Positions 18,312 through 27,259 of a DNA stretch of 45,425 nucleotides are shown here, piece by piece (position 1 is the stretch's first letter; each line of letters begins with the position of its first letter). The translations under genes were made by a program, and so were the position numbers. Origin of the DNA: CAZKUR01 sp964556005 (GTDB lineage: Bacteria; Bacteroidota; Ignavibacteria; Ignavibacteriales; Ignavibacteriaceae); NCBI GenBank assembly GCA_964556005.1, contig CAZKUR010000028.1, positions 1-45,425 of the forward strand, given 5' to 3'. The notes under the pieces are model-generated. The model ran no database searches. It had not been told where the DNA came from and saw only the letters and a program-made list of their open reading frames with translations.

Positions 18312-20261
18312 ATGATCGACCTTTCCAACATTTCTCTGCAATTTAACGGTAAATACCTATTTCGGGATGTAAACCTGAAAATAAATTCAGGCGATAAAAT
18401 TTGCCTGGTCGGAGCCAACGGAACAGGAAAATCATCACTTCTTAAAATAGTAAACGAAAATATAATTCCTGAAAACGGAACCGTTAATAAACGGAAAAGA
18501 ATAAGTATTGGTTATCTTCCTCAGGATAATGTAACTCATAAAGGCAAGACGCTAAAAGAAGAAGCAAAGTCCGCGCTTACCGACATTACTTTTCTTCAAG
18601 CAAAAGAAAAAGAAATTGTTGAAAGCTTATCAGGGAAAAATCTTTCGGAAGAAATGAATGAAGATCTCGTTCATCAACTCGGTGAGGTGCATCACCGGCT
18701 CGAGGAGTTAGACTCATATAGTGCAGATGCAAAGGTTGAAAAAATTCTCATGGGGCTTGGATTTGAGGTTGAAGATTTGAATAGGCTGACAGATGAATTT
18801 TCGGGCGGATGGCAAATGAGAATTGCTCTTGCAAAAATTCTTATCTCGCAAAATGATCTTCTTCTACTTGATGAACCGACAAATCACCTTGACCTGGATT
18901 CGCTCGAATGGCTTATTTCTTACTTAAAAAGTTTTAAAGGAGCACTGCTTATCGTTTCACATGATAGACATTTTGTAAATTCCATAACGAGCAAAACAAT
19001 TGAAATTTTTTTATACAAGGTAAATATTTACAACGGGAATTACGATGCCTATTTAACATACAAAGAAGAGAGAGATTCTCAATTAATAAATCAGCACGAA
19101 GTGCAGCAGAAGAAAATTAAAGAGACCGAAAGATTTATTGAAAGGTTCAGGTATAAAGCTACTAAAGCCAAACAGGTGCAAAGCAGAATAAAGCAGCTTG
19201 AGAAAATGGAAATCGTTGAATTGCCGGATAGTAATTCGGAAATCTCAGTTAAGTTCCCTCCGCCTCCGCAAAGCGGGAAAGTAAATATTGAATTAAAAAA
19301 TTTATTTAAAAGTTATGGCGATAAAAAATTATTTGAAGGGATTAATTTTACAATTAACCGTGGAGAAAAAATCGCTTTTGTCGGGCCTAATGGAGCCGGG
19401 AAAACTACCCTGGCAAAAATTATTGCGGATGTAATTGATTTTAATAGCGGAGATAGAATAACCGGGCACAATACTATTATTTCTTACTATGCACAGGATG
19501 TTGCGGATAATTTAAACCCCAGTATCGATTTAATAGAAACTTTGGAAGAAGTTGCGGAAAATAAAACTCCTGAACAGTTGAGAACTCTTCTGGGCTGTTT
19601 TCTTTTTTCCGGCGACGATGTATTCAAAAAAGTTGCTGTTTTATCCGGAGGAGAGAAAAGCAGGATCGCATTAGCAAAAATCTTATTGACCAAATCCAAT
19701 TTAATTATTCTCGACGAACCTACAAATCATCTTGATATCAGTTCGAAAGAAGTTTTACAGAAAGCATTAATTGATTTTAGCGGCACATTAATTTTAGTTT
19801 CTCATGACGTTGATTTTTTACAGCCTGTAGTAAACAAAGTTGTTGAAATTAGAAAAGGAATTATAAAAGAATTTGCCGGCGGAATAGAATACTACTTTTC
19901 GAAGCGCGAAGAATTCATCGAAAATGAGTCAAAAAAATCTAAAGATGAAAAAAAATTTTCCGGGGAAATTTCACGGAAAGATCAAAAAAGAATCGAAGCG
20001 GAACAAAGGCAAAAAAAATTCGAAGTTACAAAAGATATCATAAATAGAATAAGCCGTTTCGAAAAATTAATTTCGCAGCATGAAAAACGTGAAAAGGAAT
20101 TGGAAATATTATTGACGAAACCCGAAGTTTACTCCAACGGTAAAAAAATGAAAGAGGCAACATCGGAGTTTAATAAAATAAAAGCAGAGCTAGAGCAATA
20201 TCTTTCTGAATGGGAAAACTTATCGCATGAGTTGAATGAAATTGAAAAACAATTTAATTAA
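18312..20261 (+). CDS. ABC-F family ATPase (Uup/EttA-like)
   Basis: 649 residues with two ATP-binding cassettes and no membrane segment. First cassette: Walker A GANGTGKSS, signature FSGGWQMR, Walker B LLLLDEPTNHLDLDS. Second: GPNGAGKTT, LSGGEKSR and LIILDEPTNHLDIS. The linker between them (about 240-310) is charged, as in ABC-F proteins that enter the ribosomal E site. A C-terminal basic coiled coil of about 100 residues resembles the Uup tail. Known family roles are translation-factor activity or ribosome protection; the specific subclass is not decided. It begins 28 bases after the propeller gene and is convergent with the ROK gene. Confidence 0.95.
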   Translation: MIDLSNISLQFNGKYLFRDVNLKINSGDKICLVGANGTGKSSLLKIVNENIIPENGTVNKRKRISIGYLPQDNVTHKGKTLKEEAKSALTDITFLQAKEKEIVESLSGKNLSEEMNEDLVHQLGEVHHRLEELDSYSADAKVEKILMGLGFEVEDLNRLTDEFSGGWQMRIALAKILISQNDLLLLDEPTNHLDLDSLEWLISYLKSFKGALLIVSHDRHFVNSITSKTIEIFLYKVNIYNGNYDAYLTYKEERDSQLINQHEVQQKKIKETERFIERFRYKATKAKQVQSRIKQLEKMEIVELPDSNSEISVKFPPPPQSGKVNIELKNLFKSYGDKKLFEGINFTINRGEKIAFVGPNGAGKTTLAKIIADVIDFNSGDRITGHNTIISYYAQDVADNLNPSIDLIETLEEVAENKTPEQLRTLLGCFLFSGDDVFKKVAVLSGGEKSRIALAKILLTKSNLIILDEPTNHLDISSKEVLQKALIDFSGTLILVSHDVDFLQPVVNKVVEIRKGIIKEFAGGIEYYFSKREEFIENESKKSKDEKKFSGEISRKDQKRIEAEQRQKKFEVTKDIINRISRFEKLISQHEKREKELEILLTKPEVYSNGKKMKEATSEFNKIKAELEQYLSEWENLSHELNEIEKQFN

Positions 20262-20265
20262 ATCT

Positions 20266-21243
20266 TCAAACCTTAATATTTAAAAATTCTTCCGCTAGAA
20301 CGATGCCGCCGAATAGTGCCGCATCATCGCCTAATTTTGATGGCACTAATTTTACAGCCTGGGAGGTTCCGTGAAGCAAATGAATATCCATTTCCTCTTT
20401 AATATGCGGAATCATAAATTTATGAAGCGCTTCTATTAGTCCGCCTCCTAAAACTATTAAATCGAAATTCATAAAATTGGTTATGCTTGCAAGGACACGC
20501 CCGATAGTTTTACATTCTTCGGTTAAAATTTTTATCACTACTTTATCGTTTTTTTGAACAGCATCTGCAAGAGCACTGCTCTTTATTCTCTTTTTAGATT
20601 TAATTAAAGCCGATAAAACACTTTTCCTTTTATTTTTAGTAATGTCCTTTATAATTTTGTTGACGATTGCGGTTCTACTCGCCACAGCTTCGAAGCAGCC
20701 TTTATTACCGCATCCGCAAAGAGGGCCGTTTTCTCTTACAACTATATGCCCGATTTCTCCGGCTACAAAAGTTGAACCCCTAAAAATTTTCCCGTTAATT
20801 ATTATTCCAGCGCCAATGCCAGTGCCGATAAAAACAGCCAGCATATTTTTAGAATTTTTTCCTATCCCGAATTTTTGTATCCCGAGCGCTCCAAGATTTA
20901 CATCATTTTCAATGAGTATTGGATAAGGGACATATTTTTCCAAAGCATGTTTAATATTAAAATTTTTTATTCCTAAATTCGGAGCAAGATATATTTTTCC
21001 CATGAACGGATTTAATGAAGCAGGTATGCCTAAACAAACACCGGCAATCTGCGATTTATTCAATTTAGCTTTTTTAATTACAGATTCAATGATTTGAACC
21101 AAACTTTTTATATAATCGTTTTTGCCGGATTCAAGGTCAGTGGGCTTTTTCACTCTTGCAATAATTCCGTCTTTTGAATTCAAAGCGGCTGCAAGAATTT
21201 TTGTCCCACCCATATCCACACTTATAATATATTTTTTGTTCAG
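20266..21243 (-). CDS. ROK-family sugar kinase (glucokinase-like)
   Basis: About 325 residues if read from a CTG at 21243. ROK proteins start with a beta strand before the phosphate loop, and here the codons upstream of the first normal start (GTG, 21219) still spell KKYIISVDMGGTKI. The only GGAGG in the region lies five bases before this CTG, while it is 29 bases from the GTG. The body has IENDVNLGALG, GTGIGAGIIINGKI, the zinc motif CGCGNKGCFE and GHIVV with the catalytic region. It phosphorylates a hexose with ATP; glucose is the commonest substrate. It ends four bases from the ABC-F stop. Confidence 0.88.
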   Translation of the reverse strand: MNKKYIISVDMGGTKILAAALNSKDGIIARVKKPTDLESGKNDYIKSLVQIIESVIKKAKLNKSQIAGVCLGIPASLNPFMGKIYLAPNLGIKNFNIKHALEKYVPYPILIENDVNLGALGIQKFGIGKNSKNMLAVFIGTGIGAGIIINGKIFRGSTFVAGEIGHIVVRENGPLCGCGNKGCFEAVASRTAIVNKIIKDITKNKRKSVLSALIKSKKRIKSSALADAVQKNDKVVIKILTEECKTIGRVLASITNFMNFDLIVLGGGLIEALHKFMIPHIKEEMDIHLLHGTSQAVKLVPSKLGDDAALFGGIVLAEEFLNIKV

Positions 21244-21358
21244 AATTACCTCCGTTCAATATTTCAAACCCAAATAGACAACAAACAATAGGAATGCTAT
21301 CAAGTTTAAAATAGAAAAAATAATTGTAATTAATATTGTGCTTTGATAACTTTGAACG

Positions 21359-22159
21359 ATGAATGATTTAAAACCATTAAAAAGATTCGGACAAAATTAC
21401 CTTAAAGACCGGAATATTCTTAACAAAATTATCAATGAAATCAATCCGCAAAAAGATGATTCAATCATTGAAATCGGACCCGGCACAGGCGTCCTGACCT
21501 CAAAATTAGTCGAAAAAACAGATAATTTATTAGCCGTTGAAATTGATAAAAGAGTTAGTGATTATTTGAGGGAAAAATTCCCTTCAATTAAATTGATAAC
21601 AAATGATTTTATGAATATTAGCCTCCCGGATATTTATTCGTCATATAATAAAAGGCTGAGAATAGCTGGCAATATTCCTTACAATTTAACTTCTCCGATT
21701 CTATTTAAGCTGATGGACAATTATAAAATTATCAGCGATGCGGTTTTCATGGTTCAATATGAGGTTGCGAAAAGAATTACGGCAAAAAGCGGCACAAAAG
21801 ATTACGGGATTCTTTCGGTTCTTCTCTCATATTTTTCGGATGTAAAATTATGCTTTAAAGTTTCACCAAATGTTTTTTATCCAAAGCCAAAAGTTTTTTC
21901 TGCCGTAATTCACGTCTTATTCAAACAAGAAATTAATGAAGAAATAATCAACGTATTTATTAATGTTGTTAAATCTTCTTTCGGAAATCGAAGAAAAACC
22001 TTAAAAAATTCCCTAAGTAATAGTATATTTGGGAACATTGATTTTAAAAACTCCGAAGTAGACTTATCCCTACGGCCGGAACAGCTTGAACTTCATGATT
22101 TTATTAAGCTTGCAGAATTTGCCCGCAAAAATATGGAACATGCAGAAAGCCAAACATAA
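21359..22159 (+). CDS. ksgA: 16S rRNA dimethyladenosine transferase
   Basis: 266 residues. It dimethylates two adjacent adenines near the 3' end of 16S rRNA using S-adenosylmethionine during small-subunit assembly. Signatures: KRFGQNYLKD, IEIGPGTGVLTSKL (SAM-binding motif I), AVEIDKR, and the catalytic motif IV AGNIPYNLTSPI. PKVFSAV and FGNRRKTLKNSL follow in the C-terminal domain. It begins a plus-strand run with the PAP2 and menG/ubiE genes. Confidence 0.97.
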   Translation: MNDLKPLKRFGQNYLKDRNILNKIINEINPQKDDSIIEIGPGTGVLTSKLVEKTDNLLAVEIDKRVSDYLREKFPSIKLITNDFMNISLPDIYSSYNKRLRIAGNIPYNLTSPILFKLMDNYKIISDAVFMVQYEVAKRITAKSGTKDYGILSVLLSYFSDVKLCFKVSPNVFYPKPKVFSAVIHVLFKQEINEEIINVFINVVKSSFGNRRKTLKNSLSNSIFGNIDFKNSEVDLSLRPEQLELHDFIKLAEFARKNMEHAESQT

Positions 22160-22185
22160 TCGGAAGAGCACAACACAAAGTACCG

Positions 22186-23151
22186 ATGAAAACAATTAAA
22201 TCGTTTCTTAAAGAACTTAAAGCTTTCGATCTGGTAGTGGTGGTATTTTATACCTTCCTGATCGTCATTAACCTAATTTTTCGTGACCGTATCCCAAACT
22301 GGTTGTTCTTTGTTTGTGCAAATATTCTTGTAATATTGTTTGCTTTCCTTATTGCATACATGGAATCAAAAAGCGATAAACGTATTTTCAATGTGCTTCA
22401 TTACTGGTATATAGCGCCGCTTGTTTTATTTACTTTCAAAGAGCTCTATTTTTTAATTCACCCCATTCGTCCACAGGATTATGATTATTTGTTTATTGCA
22501 ATTGACAGATGGATATTTGGAACTGATCCGACACATTTCCTTTACAAAATTTCTTTCCCTCTTTTAACAGAAATATTACAGATTGTTTATGGTACATTTT
22601 ACTTCCTTCCAATCATATTAGGACTGGCGCTTTATAAAAAAAAGCGTTACCTCGAAATGGACTACGCAGTATTTATGATTATCTATGGTTTCTATCTTTC
22701 GTACTTAGGATACTTTGCACTGCCGGGAATCGGGCCGCGTTTTACACTGCATAATTTCAGTACAATCAATATTCAACTGCCCGGATTATTTTTAACGAAC
22801 TTCCTGAGAAATTGCGTGAATGCCGGAGAATCAATTCCGCAAGGCACTTTGCATCCGGCAGCAATAGTTCAGAGAGATGTTTTCCCAAGCGGCCACACGA
22901 TGCTTACACTTATGGTAATGTATCTTTCAATCAGGCTCAAAAGCAGATCGAGGTATTTTTTCATCCCGGTTGGCTCATTACTGATTTTTGCTACTGTCTA
23001 TCTCTGGTATCATTATGTAATCGATCTGTTCGGCGGACTCGTATTTATGATGTTTGCTCTCTGGTCAGGCAGATATATTTTTAACTGGTGGCAAAGAAAA
23101 ACAAACCTGCCGGAATTTGATTACAGCAAAATAACATACCGGCATGAGTGA
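22186..23151 (+). CDS. PAP2-family membrane phosphatase or phosphotransferase
   Basis: 321 residues with about six membrane helices. PAP2 active-site motifs are in the C-terminal half: FPSGHT (phosphatase P2 motif) and YLWYHYVIDLFGG (P3 His-Asp motif). LPGIGPRF lies where inositol-phosphorylceramide synthase-like members have their first motif. This points to a lipid phosphatase or a phosphoinositol/phosphoethanolamine-type head-group transferase acting at the outer leaflet. The substrate cannot be fixed. Its stop overlaps the next gene by eight bases. Confidence 0.87.
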   Translation: MKTIKSFLKELKAFDLVVVVFYTFLIVINLIFRDRIPNWLFFVCANILVILFAFLIAYMESKSDKRIFNVLHYWYIAPLVLFTFKELYFLIHPIRPQDYDYLFIAIDRWIFGTDPTHFLYKISFPLLTEILQIVYGTFYFLPIILGLALYKKKRYLEMDYAVFMIIYGFYLSYLGYFALPGIGPRFTLHNFSTINIQLPGLFLTNFLRNCVNAGESIPQGTLHPAAIVQRDVFPSGHTMLTLMVMYLSIRLKSRSRYFFIPVGSLLIFATVYLWYHYVIDLFGGLVFMMFALWSGRYIFNWWQRKTNLPEFDYSKITYRHE

Positions 23152-23827
23152 GAAAAAAGAAAAAGTTAAGAATATATTCGATTCGATTTCCGGGAAATAT
23201 GATTTTCTCAATCATCTTTTAAGTTTTGGTGTTGATAAATACTGGAGGAGAAAAGCGTTGAAACTAACCGGGATGAACAACGAATCCATTCTGCTTGATG
23301 TTGCCTGCGGTACGGGCGATTTTGCAATCGACGCTTTTAATATTGGAGTTCGAAAAATATACGCTGCAGATTTTTCTTTCAACATGCTGAAATTATTTCA
23401 TCAAAAAAGTGAATGGATTAAAGGTAAAAATTTTCAGGCAGTTGCAGAAAATTTTCCAGTAAAAGATGCTTCGGTTACAAATATAACGGTAGCTTTCGGC
23501 GTAAGGAACTTTTACGATGTCAAAGAGGGATTTAGATCTTTCCACCGAATATTAAAAGCAAAGGGTAAAGCAACTATTTTAGAATTCAGGATGCCCACAA
23601 ATTTTATTTTCAAAAGAATATATAAATTTTATTTTAAAAAAATTCTCCCGTTTATCGGAGGAATAATTTCGGGAAATAGAGAAGCATATAAATATCTTCC
23701 AAATTCCGTCGAAGAATTCGACGAAAAAATTAACCTCCCACAATTGTTAAAAGAAACAGGATTCAGCAAAGTTTTAGCAAAGACCTTAACTTTCGGTATA
23801 GTTCAGGTTGTTATCGCTGAGAAATAA
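23144..23827 (+). CDS. ubiE: Demethylmenaquinone methyltransferase (UbiE/MenG)
   Basis: 227 residues. It methylates demethylmenaquinone with S-adenosylmethionine in the last step of menaquinone synthesis, or a ubiquinone precursor in organisms with ubiquinone. Motifs: FDSISGKYDFLNHLLSFGVD, LDVACGTGDFAID, VAFGVRNF and ILEFRMP. Menaquinone is expected in this lineage. It overlaps the PAP2 gene by eight bases, so translation is probably coupled. Confidence 0.94.
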   Translation: MSEKKEKVKNIFDSISGKYDFLNHLLSFGVDKYWRRKALKLTGMNNESILLDVACGTGDFAIDAFNIGVRKIYAADFSFNMLKLFHQKSEWIKGKNFQAVAENFPVKDASVTNITVAFGVRNFYDVKEGFRSFHRILKAKGKATILEFRMPTNFIFKRIYKFYFKKILPFIGGIISGNREAYKYLPNSVEEFDEKINLPQLLKETGFSKVLAKTLTFGIVQVVIAEK

Positions 23828-23835
23828 AAATTATT

Positions 23836-24603
23836 CTACTTCAAATTGTACTGAGTTAGGCTCATAGTTACTGTTGAAGATGTATCCGCAAAGTTTATTC
23901 CTCCGCCTGTGAAGGCATCAACTATAGCTCCGTTTCCCTGCCATTTAACGAAACCGATATTATTAACAAGCCAGGCATAAGTCGAATAAGTAACAGTTGG
24001 TACACCAAGTCCTAAAGTTAAACTTATATCGTATTTAATTTTGGAAGCCTCCTCGGTAACAGTCCCAGAATTTAAATTTAATGTAACTGAGTCAGTCCCG
24101 AGATAGGTTGCATTCACATCAACAAGCGTAACGATATTAGATAATGTCATCTTAAAAACAGGCCAGGTAGACCCTGATTGGAAAGGTAGCAATAAAAGTC
24201 TCATTTCTGCATCTAATGTAATATATTGTTTTAGAGAATCGGGAATTACACCTGCTAATCCGGTTGTATCTAAAAAGTAAAAGACCCCGGTATCGGTTTT
24301 TCTGAAATATGAAACTCCGACATTTGTTTGACTTAATATGAAAAGTGAGTCAACCTGCTTTTGATAAGTAGTGCCGTTTATAGTTCCGTTACCGTCATAA
24401 GTGGTTGAACGCGTTCCGGTTTGCATCGTCCCTGTTGAATCTGTTCTATCAACGCTATATTTATAATATGATTGATCGCCATTGGGAAAGTAACCGCCGG
24501 TATTAGCTGGAGGATTGGATGATTCCGGATTTGATTTGCTGCATGAATAAAACATCAATGCACTTATTAATAAGACAGGCATAAAAACTATTATCCTTTT
24601 CAT
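23836..24603 (-). CDS. Hypothetical lipoprotein
   Basis: 255 residues. The signal sequence ends in a lipobox, LMFYSCSKSNP, with the lipidated Cys at 21. The mature part is strand-rich and Thr/Ser-rich with repeats of the form GNGTINGTTY and SGTVTEEASKI. No family is recognised. AGGAGC precedes the ATG. It probably sits in the outer membrane or periplasm. It begins a minus-strand group with the rdgB gene upstream (10 bases). Confidence 0.8.
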   Translation of the reverse strand: MKRIIVFMPVLLISALMFYSCSKSNPESSNPPANTGGYFPNGDQSYYKYSVDRTDSTGTMQTGTRSTTYDGNGTINGTTYQKQVDSLFILSQTNVGVSYFRKTDTGVFYFLDTTGLAGVIPDSLKQYITLDAEMRLLLLPFQSGSTWPVFKMTLSNIVTLVDVNATYLGTDSVTLNLNSGTVTEEASKIKYDISLTLGLGVPTVTYSTYAWLVNNIGFVKWQGNGAIVDAFTGGGINFADTSSTVTMSLTQYNLK

Positions 24604-24613
24604 TAAAGCTCCT

Positions 24614-25192
24614 TCAATTATATAAAATTTTTTTTAATTCGTTAAATGCTTTGTATCTATGACTAATTTTATTTTTTTCTTCCGGGTCCAGCTCCGCATT
24701 GGTTTTATTGCAGCCATCGGCAATAAAAAGCGGATCATACCCGAACCCGTTTTTCCCCTGCTGTTTTTCAATAACTTTTCCTTTCATTTCCCCGAATGCA
24801 GTTTTATATTCCTTCCCGTCATAATAAACAGCAGCACAAGTATACTTAGCAAAATGAGGCTGCGGAAAATTTTTTATTTCCTCAATCAACTTTAGGTTAT
24901 TTGCTAAATCCGATGCATTTATTCCGGCATATCTTGCCGAATAAATTCCCGGCCTGCCGTTTAATTGTTCGACGGAAAGACCTGAATCTTCTCCAATTAC
25001 AGGCATATAATATTTATTATATATGATGTTCGCTTTTATTTTTGCATTTTCCTCGAAAGAACTTCCGTCCTCAATTATTTCGGGAACATCTTTTAAATCA
25101 TGCAATGAAAGCAATTCAATATTATCATCATTTAATATTTTTATCACTTCCTTAATTTTGCCCTGATTTTTTGTTGCTAAAATAATTTTCAA
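24614..25192 (-). CDS. rdgB: RdgB/HAM1 non-canonical purine NTP pyrophosphatase
   Basis: 192 residues. It hydrolyses ITP, dITP and XTP to monophosphates, keeping deaminated purines out of nucleic acids. Motifs: LATKNQGKIKEV at the N-terminus, EDGSSFEENAKIKA, GEDSGLSVEQLNGRPGIYSA with the metal-binding acid, and GFGYDPLFI. The start codon is a TTG; the family's first strand begins directly there, so it is preferred. Confidence 0.96.
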   Translation of the reverse strand: MKIILATKNQGKIKEVIKILNDDNIELLSLHDLKDVPEIIEDGSSFEENAKIKANIIYNKYYMPVIGEDSGLSVEQLNGRPGIYSARYAGINASDLANNLKLIEEIKNFPQPHFAKYTCAAVYYDGKEYKTAFGEMKGKVIEKQQGKNGFGYDPLFIADGCNKTNAELDPEEKNKISHRYKAFNELKKILYN

Positions 25193-25254
25193 TTTTAATT
25201 AAGCCTTTATTTAATTTTTCGATTAGAACTTCAAAACTACTTCAATCTAAATAT

Positions 25255-25605
25255 TTATTCTTTATCAGAGAAAATTTCTTCCATTACTTCGAAAGCATAT
25301 CTTAAATGCGGTATTACAATTGAGCCGCCAATGATAAGTGCAATATTAAATGCTTCGAGCAATTCTTCATGTGACGCTCCTTCTTGTATTGCTCTATCTA
25401 TATGATAAAAGATACAATCGTTGCACCTCAATACCATAGAACCGACCAACCCCATTAATTCTTTCATCTTTGCAGGCAATGCTCCATCAACATATGCTTT
25501 ATTATCAAGTGCAAAAAATTTATTAAAATCTCTGAATCCGGAATTCAATATTTTTTCATTCATATCTAACCTGTATTTCCGGGTTTCAGCGGTCGTTTTT
25601 TTCAT
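25255..25605 (-). CDS. Carboxymuconolactone decarboxylase/AhpD-like protein
   Basis: 116 residues. The AhpD-type redox motif is LRCNDCIFYHIDRAI (CxxC followed three residues later by His), and EELLEAFNIALIIGGSIV follows, the usual helix pair. Family members are alkylhydroperoxidase-like or decarboxylase-like and form trimers or hexamers. The CxxC...H form suggests a peroxidase-type thiol function. AAGGA precedes the ATG. It is downstream of the rhomboid gene by 21 bases. Confidence 0.9.
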   Translation of the reverse strand: MKKTTAETRKYRLDMNEKILNSGFRDFNKFFALDNKAYVDGALPAKMKELMGLVGSMVLRCNDCIFYHIDRAIQEGASHEELLEAFNIALIIGGSIVIPHLRYAFEVMEEIFSDKE

Positions 25606-25626
25606 TTTAGTTCCTTCAAAAATTTT

Positions 25627-26277
25627 TTAATTAAAATTGTTGTCTTCTTTGCGATAGGAAATTTCCAATTTTTTTTCACCGGGCTCATCTTCTTCTTTTT
25701 CCCAATCATATTTAACCGGCGGATCATATTTTCTAAAAATAAAAGCACACAAGATTCCGGTAACTCCGCCGAAAAAATGCGACTCCCATGAAATTCCTTT
25801 AAATCCCGGCAACACACCCCAAACCAATCCGCCATAAACAAAAGTAACAAGTAGCGCTAAACCGATTGAACGGTTATCCCGTTTGAAAATTCCGCTGAAA
25901 AACAAGTAGCCCAAAAACCCATAAATTATTCCGCTTGCACCTATATGATATAATTGGCGTGCAAACAACCAAACTAAAACTCCCGTCATGACATAAATTA
26001 TTGCACTGACTTTGAGGGCTGAAGACGGATAAAAATAAAAAATCGCAACAGCTAAAATTATAAAGGGAATCGAATTCGAAAATATATGTTCGAAATTTGC
26101 ATGGATAAGCGGAGCTGTAATTATTCCTATAAGTCCGTTAAGCGTTCGTGGTAAAATGCCAAAATATGCAAGGTCTAAATTAAAAATGACCTGAAAGGCG
26201 AAAATTGTCCAGATAAGAACAAGAAAGCCGACCGGATAAATCAGACTTCTTAAAAATTTTTTTCTATCTTCGGTCAA
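25627..26277 (-). CDS. Rhomboid-family intramembrane serine protease
   Basis: 216 residues with about six membrane helices. The catalytic serine lies in HIGASGIIYG (Ser115) and the histidine in SWESHFFGG (His167). The HxxxxHxxxN element LIHANFEHIFSNS (His59, His64, Asn68) supports the oxyanion site. The start is a TTG. A charged C-terminal tail of about 30 residues faces the cytoplasm. Substrates are unknown. Confidence 0.92.
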   Translation of the reverse strand: MTEDRKKFLRSLIYPVGFLVLIWTIFAFQVIFNLDLAYFGILPRTLNGLIGIITAPLIHANFEHIFSNSIPFIILAVAIFYFYPSSALKVSAIIYVMTGVLVWLFARQLYHIGASGIIYGFLGYLFFSGIFKRDNRSIGLALLVTFVYGGLVWGVLPGFKGISWESHFFGGVTGILCAFIFRKYDPPVKYDWEKEEDEPGEKKLEISYRKEDNNFN

Positions 26278-26572
26278 ATGCGCTTTATAGAATAAATAAA
26301 ATTAAGAGTAATATTAAATTAATTCATACTCAATTCAAACTTGGTGAGGATAGTGAAGTGATATAGAAAAACTGCATAGATTAAGGACAAAAAAAGTCGA
26401 CAATTTATTGTAAAGAATCTTATCAATATTAACTCAGAACTCATACCTGGATATTGCGAATTCTGTTATCTTTTTGCTTAAAATTGCATACAACACAAGG
26501 ATTACAGAAATTCTTACTTCTTTGATTTTTTCACCTAAATATTGAATCTTAAGGCTGAGGTGGAATAATTTT

Positions 26573-27238
26573 ATGAGAAAAAACAGGGAAGCGGTTTTTT
26601 TCCCGCTACTTATCAATATAAGCAAATTTCCTTGTCTTGTAGTAGGAGGCGGAGAGGTAGCTCTCAGGAAAGTATTGACTCTTCAGGAATTCAATGCCGA
26701 GATAACTATTGTTTCACCCAAATTTTGCAAACCTCTTATTGAATTAGCCAAAAACCACAAAATCAACATTATTCAAAAATCCTATTCGAAAGAACATTTA
26801 AAAAACTTTAAAATTGTTTTTTGTGCAACTGATAATGAAAAAATAAATCAGGCTGTATATCAAGATTGCACCGAATTGGGTATTTTAATAAATTCTGCCG
26901 ATAACCCGGCACTGTGCGATTTTATTTTACCGGCAAATATTAAACGGGGAGATTTAACAATTTCAGTGTCTTCTCAGGGTAAAGCTCCATTCTATACCAA
27001 GGAAATTAAGAAAAAATTGAATGATTTTATTTCACCGGTTTATTCGGATATCATGAATCTTGCCGGTGAATTCAGGGAACAGTTATTAAAAAACGAAAAA
27101 ACAAAATCGGCAAGGATTAAAACTAAGATGTTTAAAGCTTTTACTTCGAAGGATTGGGAAAAAATTCTAACAGATAACAGCAAGAAAAATTCACAGTTTT
27201 ATATTCAAAAATTTTTTAAAGAATTAAAATTATTTTAA
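26573..27238 (+). CDS. Precorrin-2 dehydrogenase/sirohydrochlorin ferrochelatase-like (CysG N-domain)
   Basis: 221 residues. It matches the N-terminal half of CysG (Met8/SirC-like): NAD-binding VVGGGEVALRKVLTL, CATDNEKINQAVY, and NPALCDFILPANIKRGDLTISVS. It oxidises precorrin-2 to sirohydrochlorin and may insert iron to give siroheme. A GAGGTGG ribosome site precedes the ATG. The methyltransferase that makes precorrin-2 (cobA) is two genes downstream, with one sensor-like gene between them. Confidence 0.92.
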   Translation: MRKNREAVFFPLLINISKFPCLVVGGGEVALRKVLTLQEFNAEITIVSPKFCKPLIELAKNHKINIIQKSYSKEHLKNFKIVFCATDNEKINQAVYQDCTELGILINSADNPALCDFILPANIKRGDLTISVSSQGKAPFYTKEIKKKLNDFISPVYSDIMNLAGEFREQLLKNEKTKSARIKTKMFKAFTSKDWEKILTDNSKKNSQFYIQKFFKELKLF

Positions 27239-27259
27239 CAACTATTCAAAGGTGCAGCA

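Noticed and set aside
26278..26572. Possible cobalamin or siroheme riboswitch upstream of the precorrin gene
   Set aside because: No conserved B12-box-like sequence or clear multi-stem structure could be found by eye.
26434..26625. 63-residue minus-strand ORF before the precorrin-2 dehydrogenase gene
   Set aside because: It overlaps that gene's start and ribosome site, and the sequence is low-complexity with no recognisable features.
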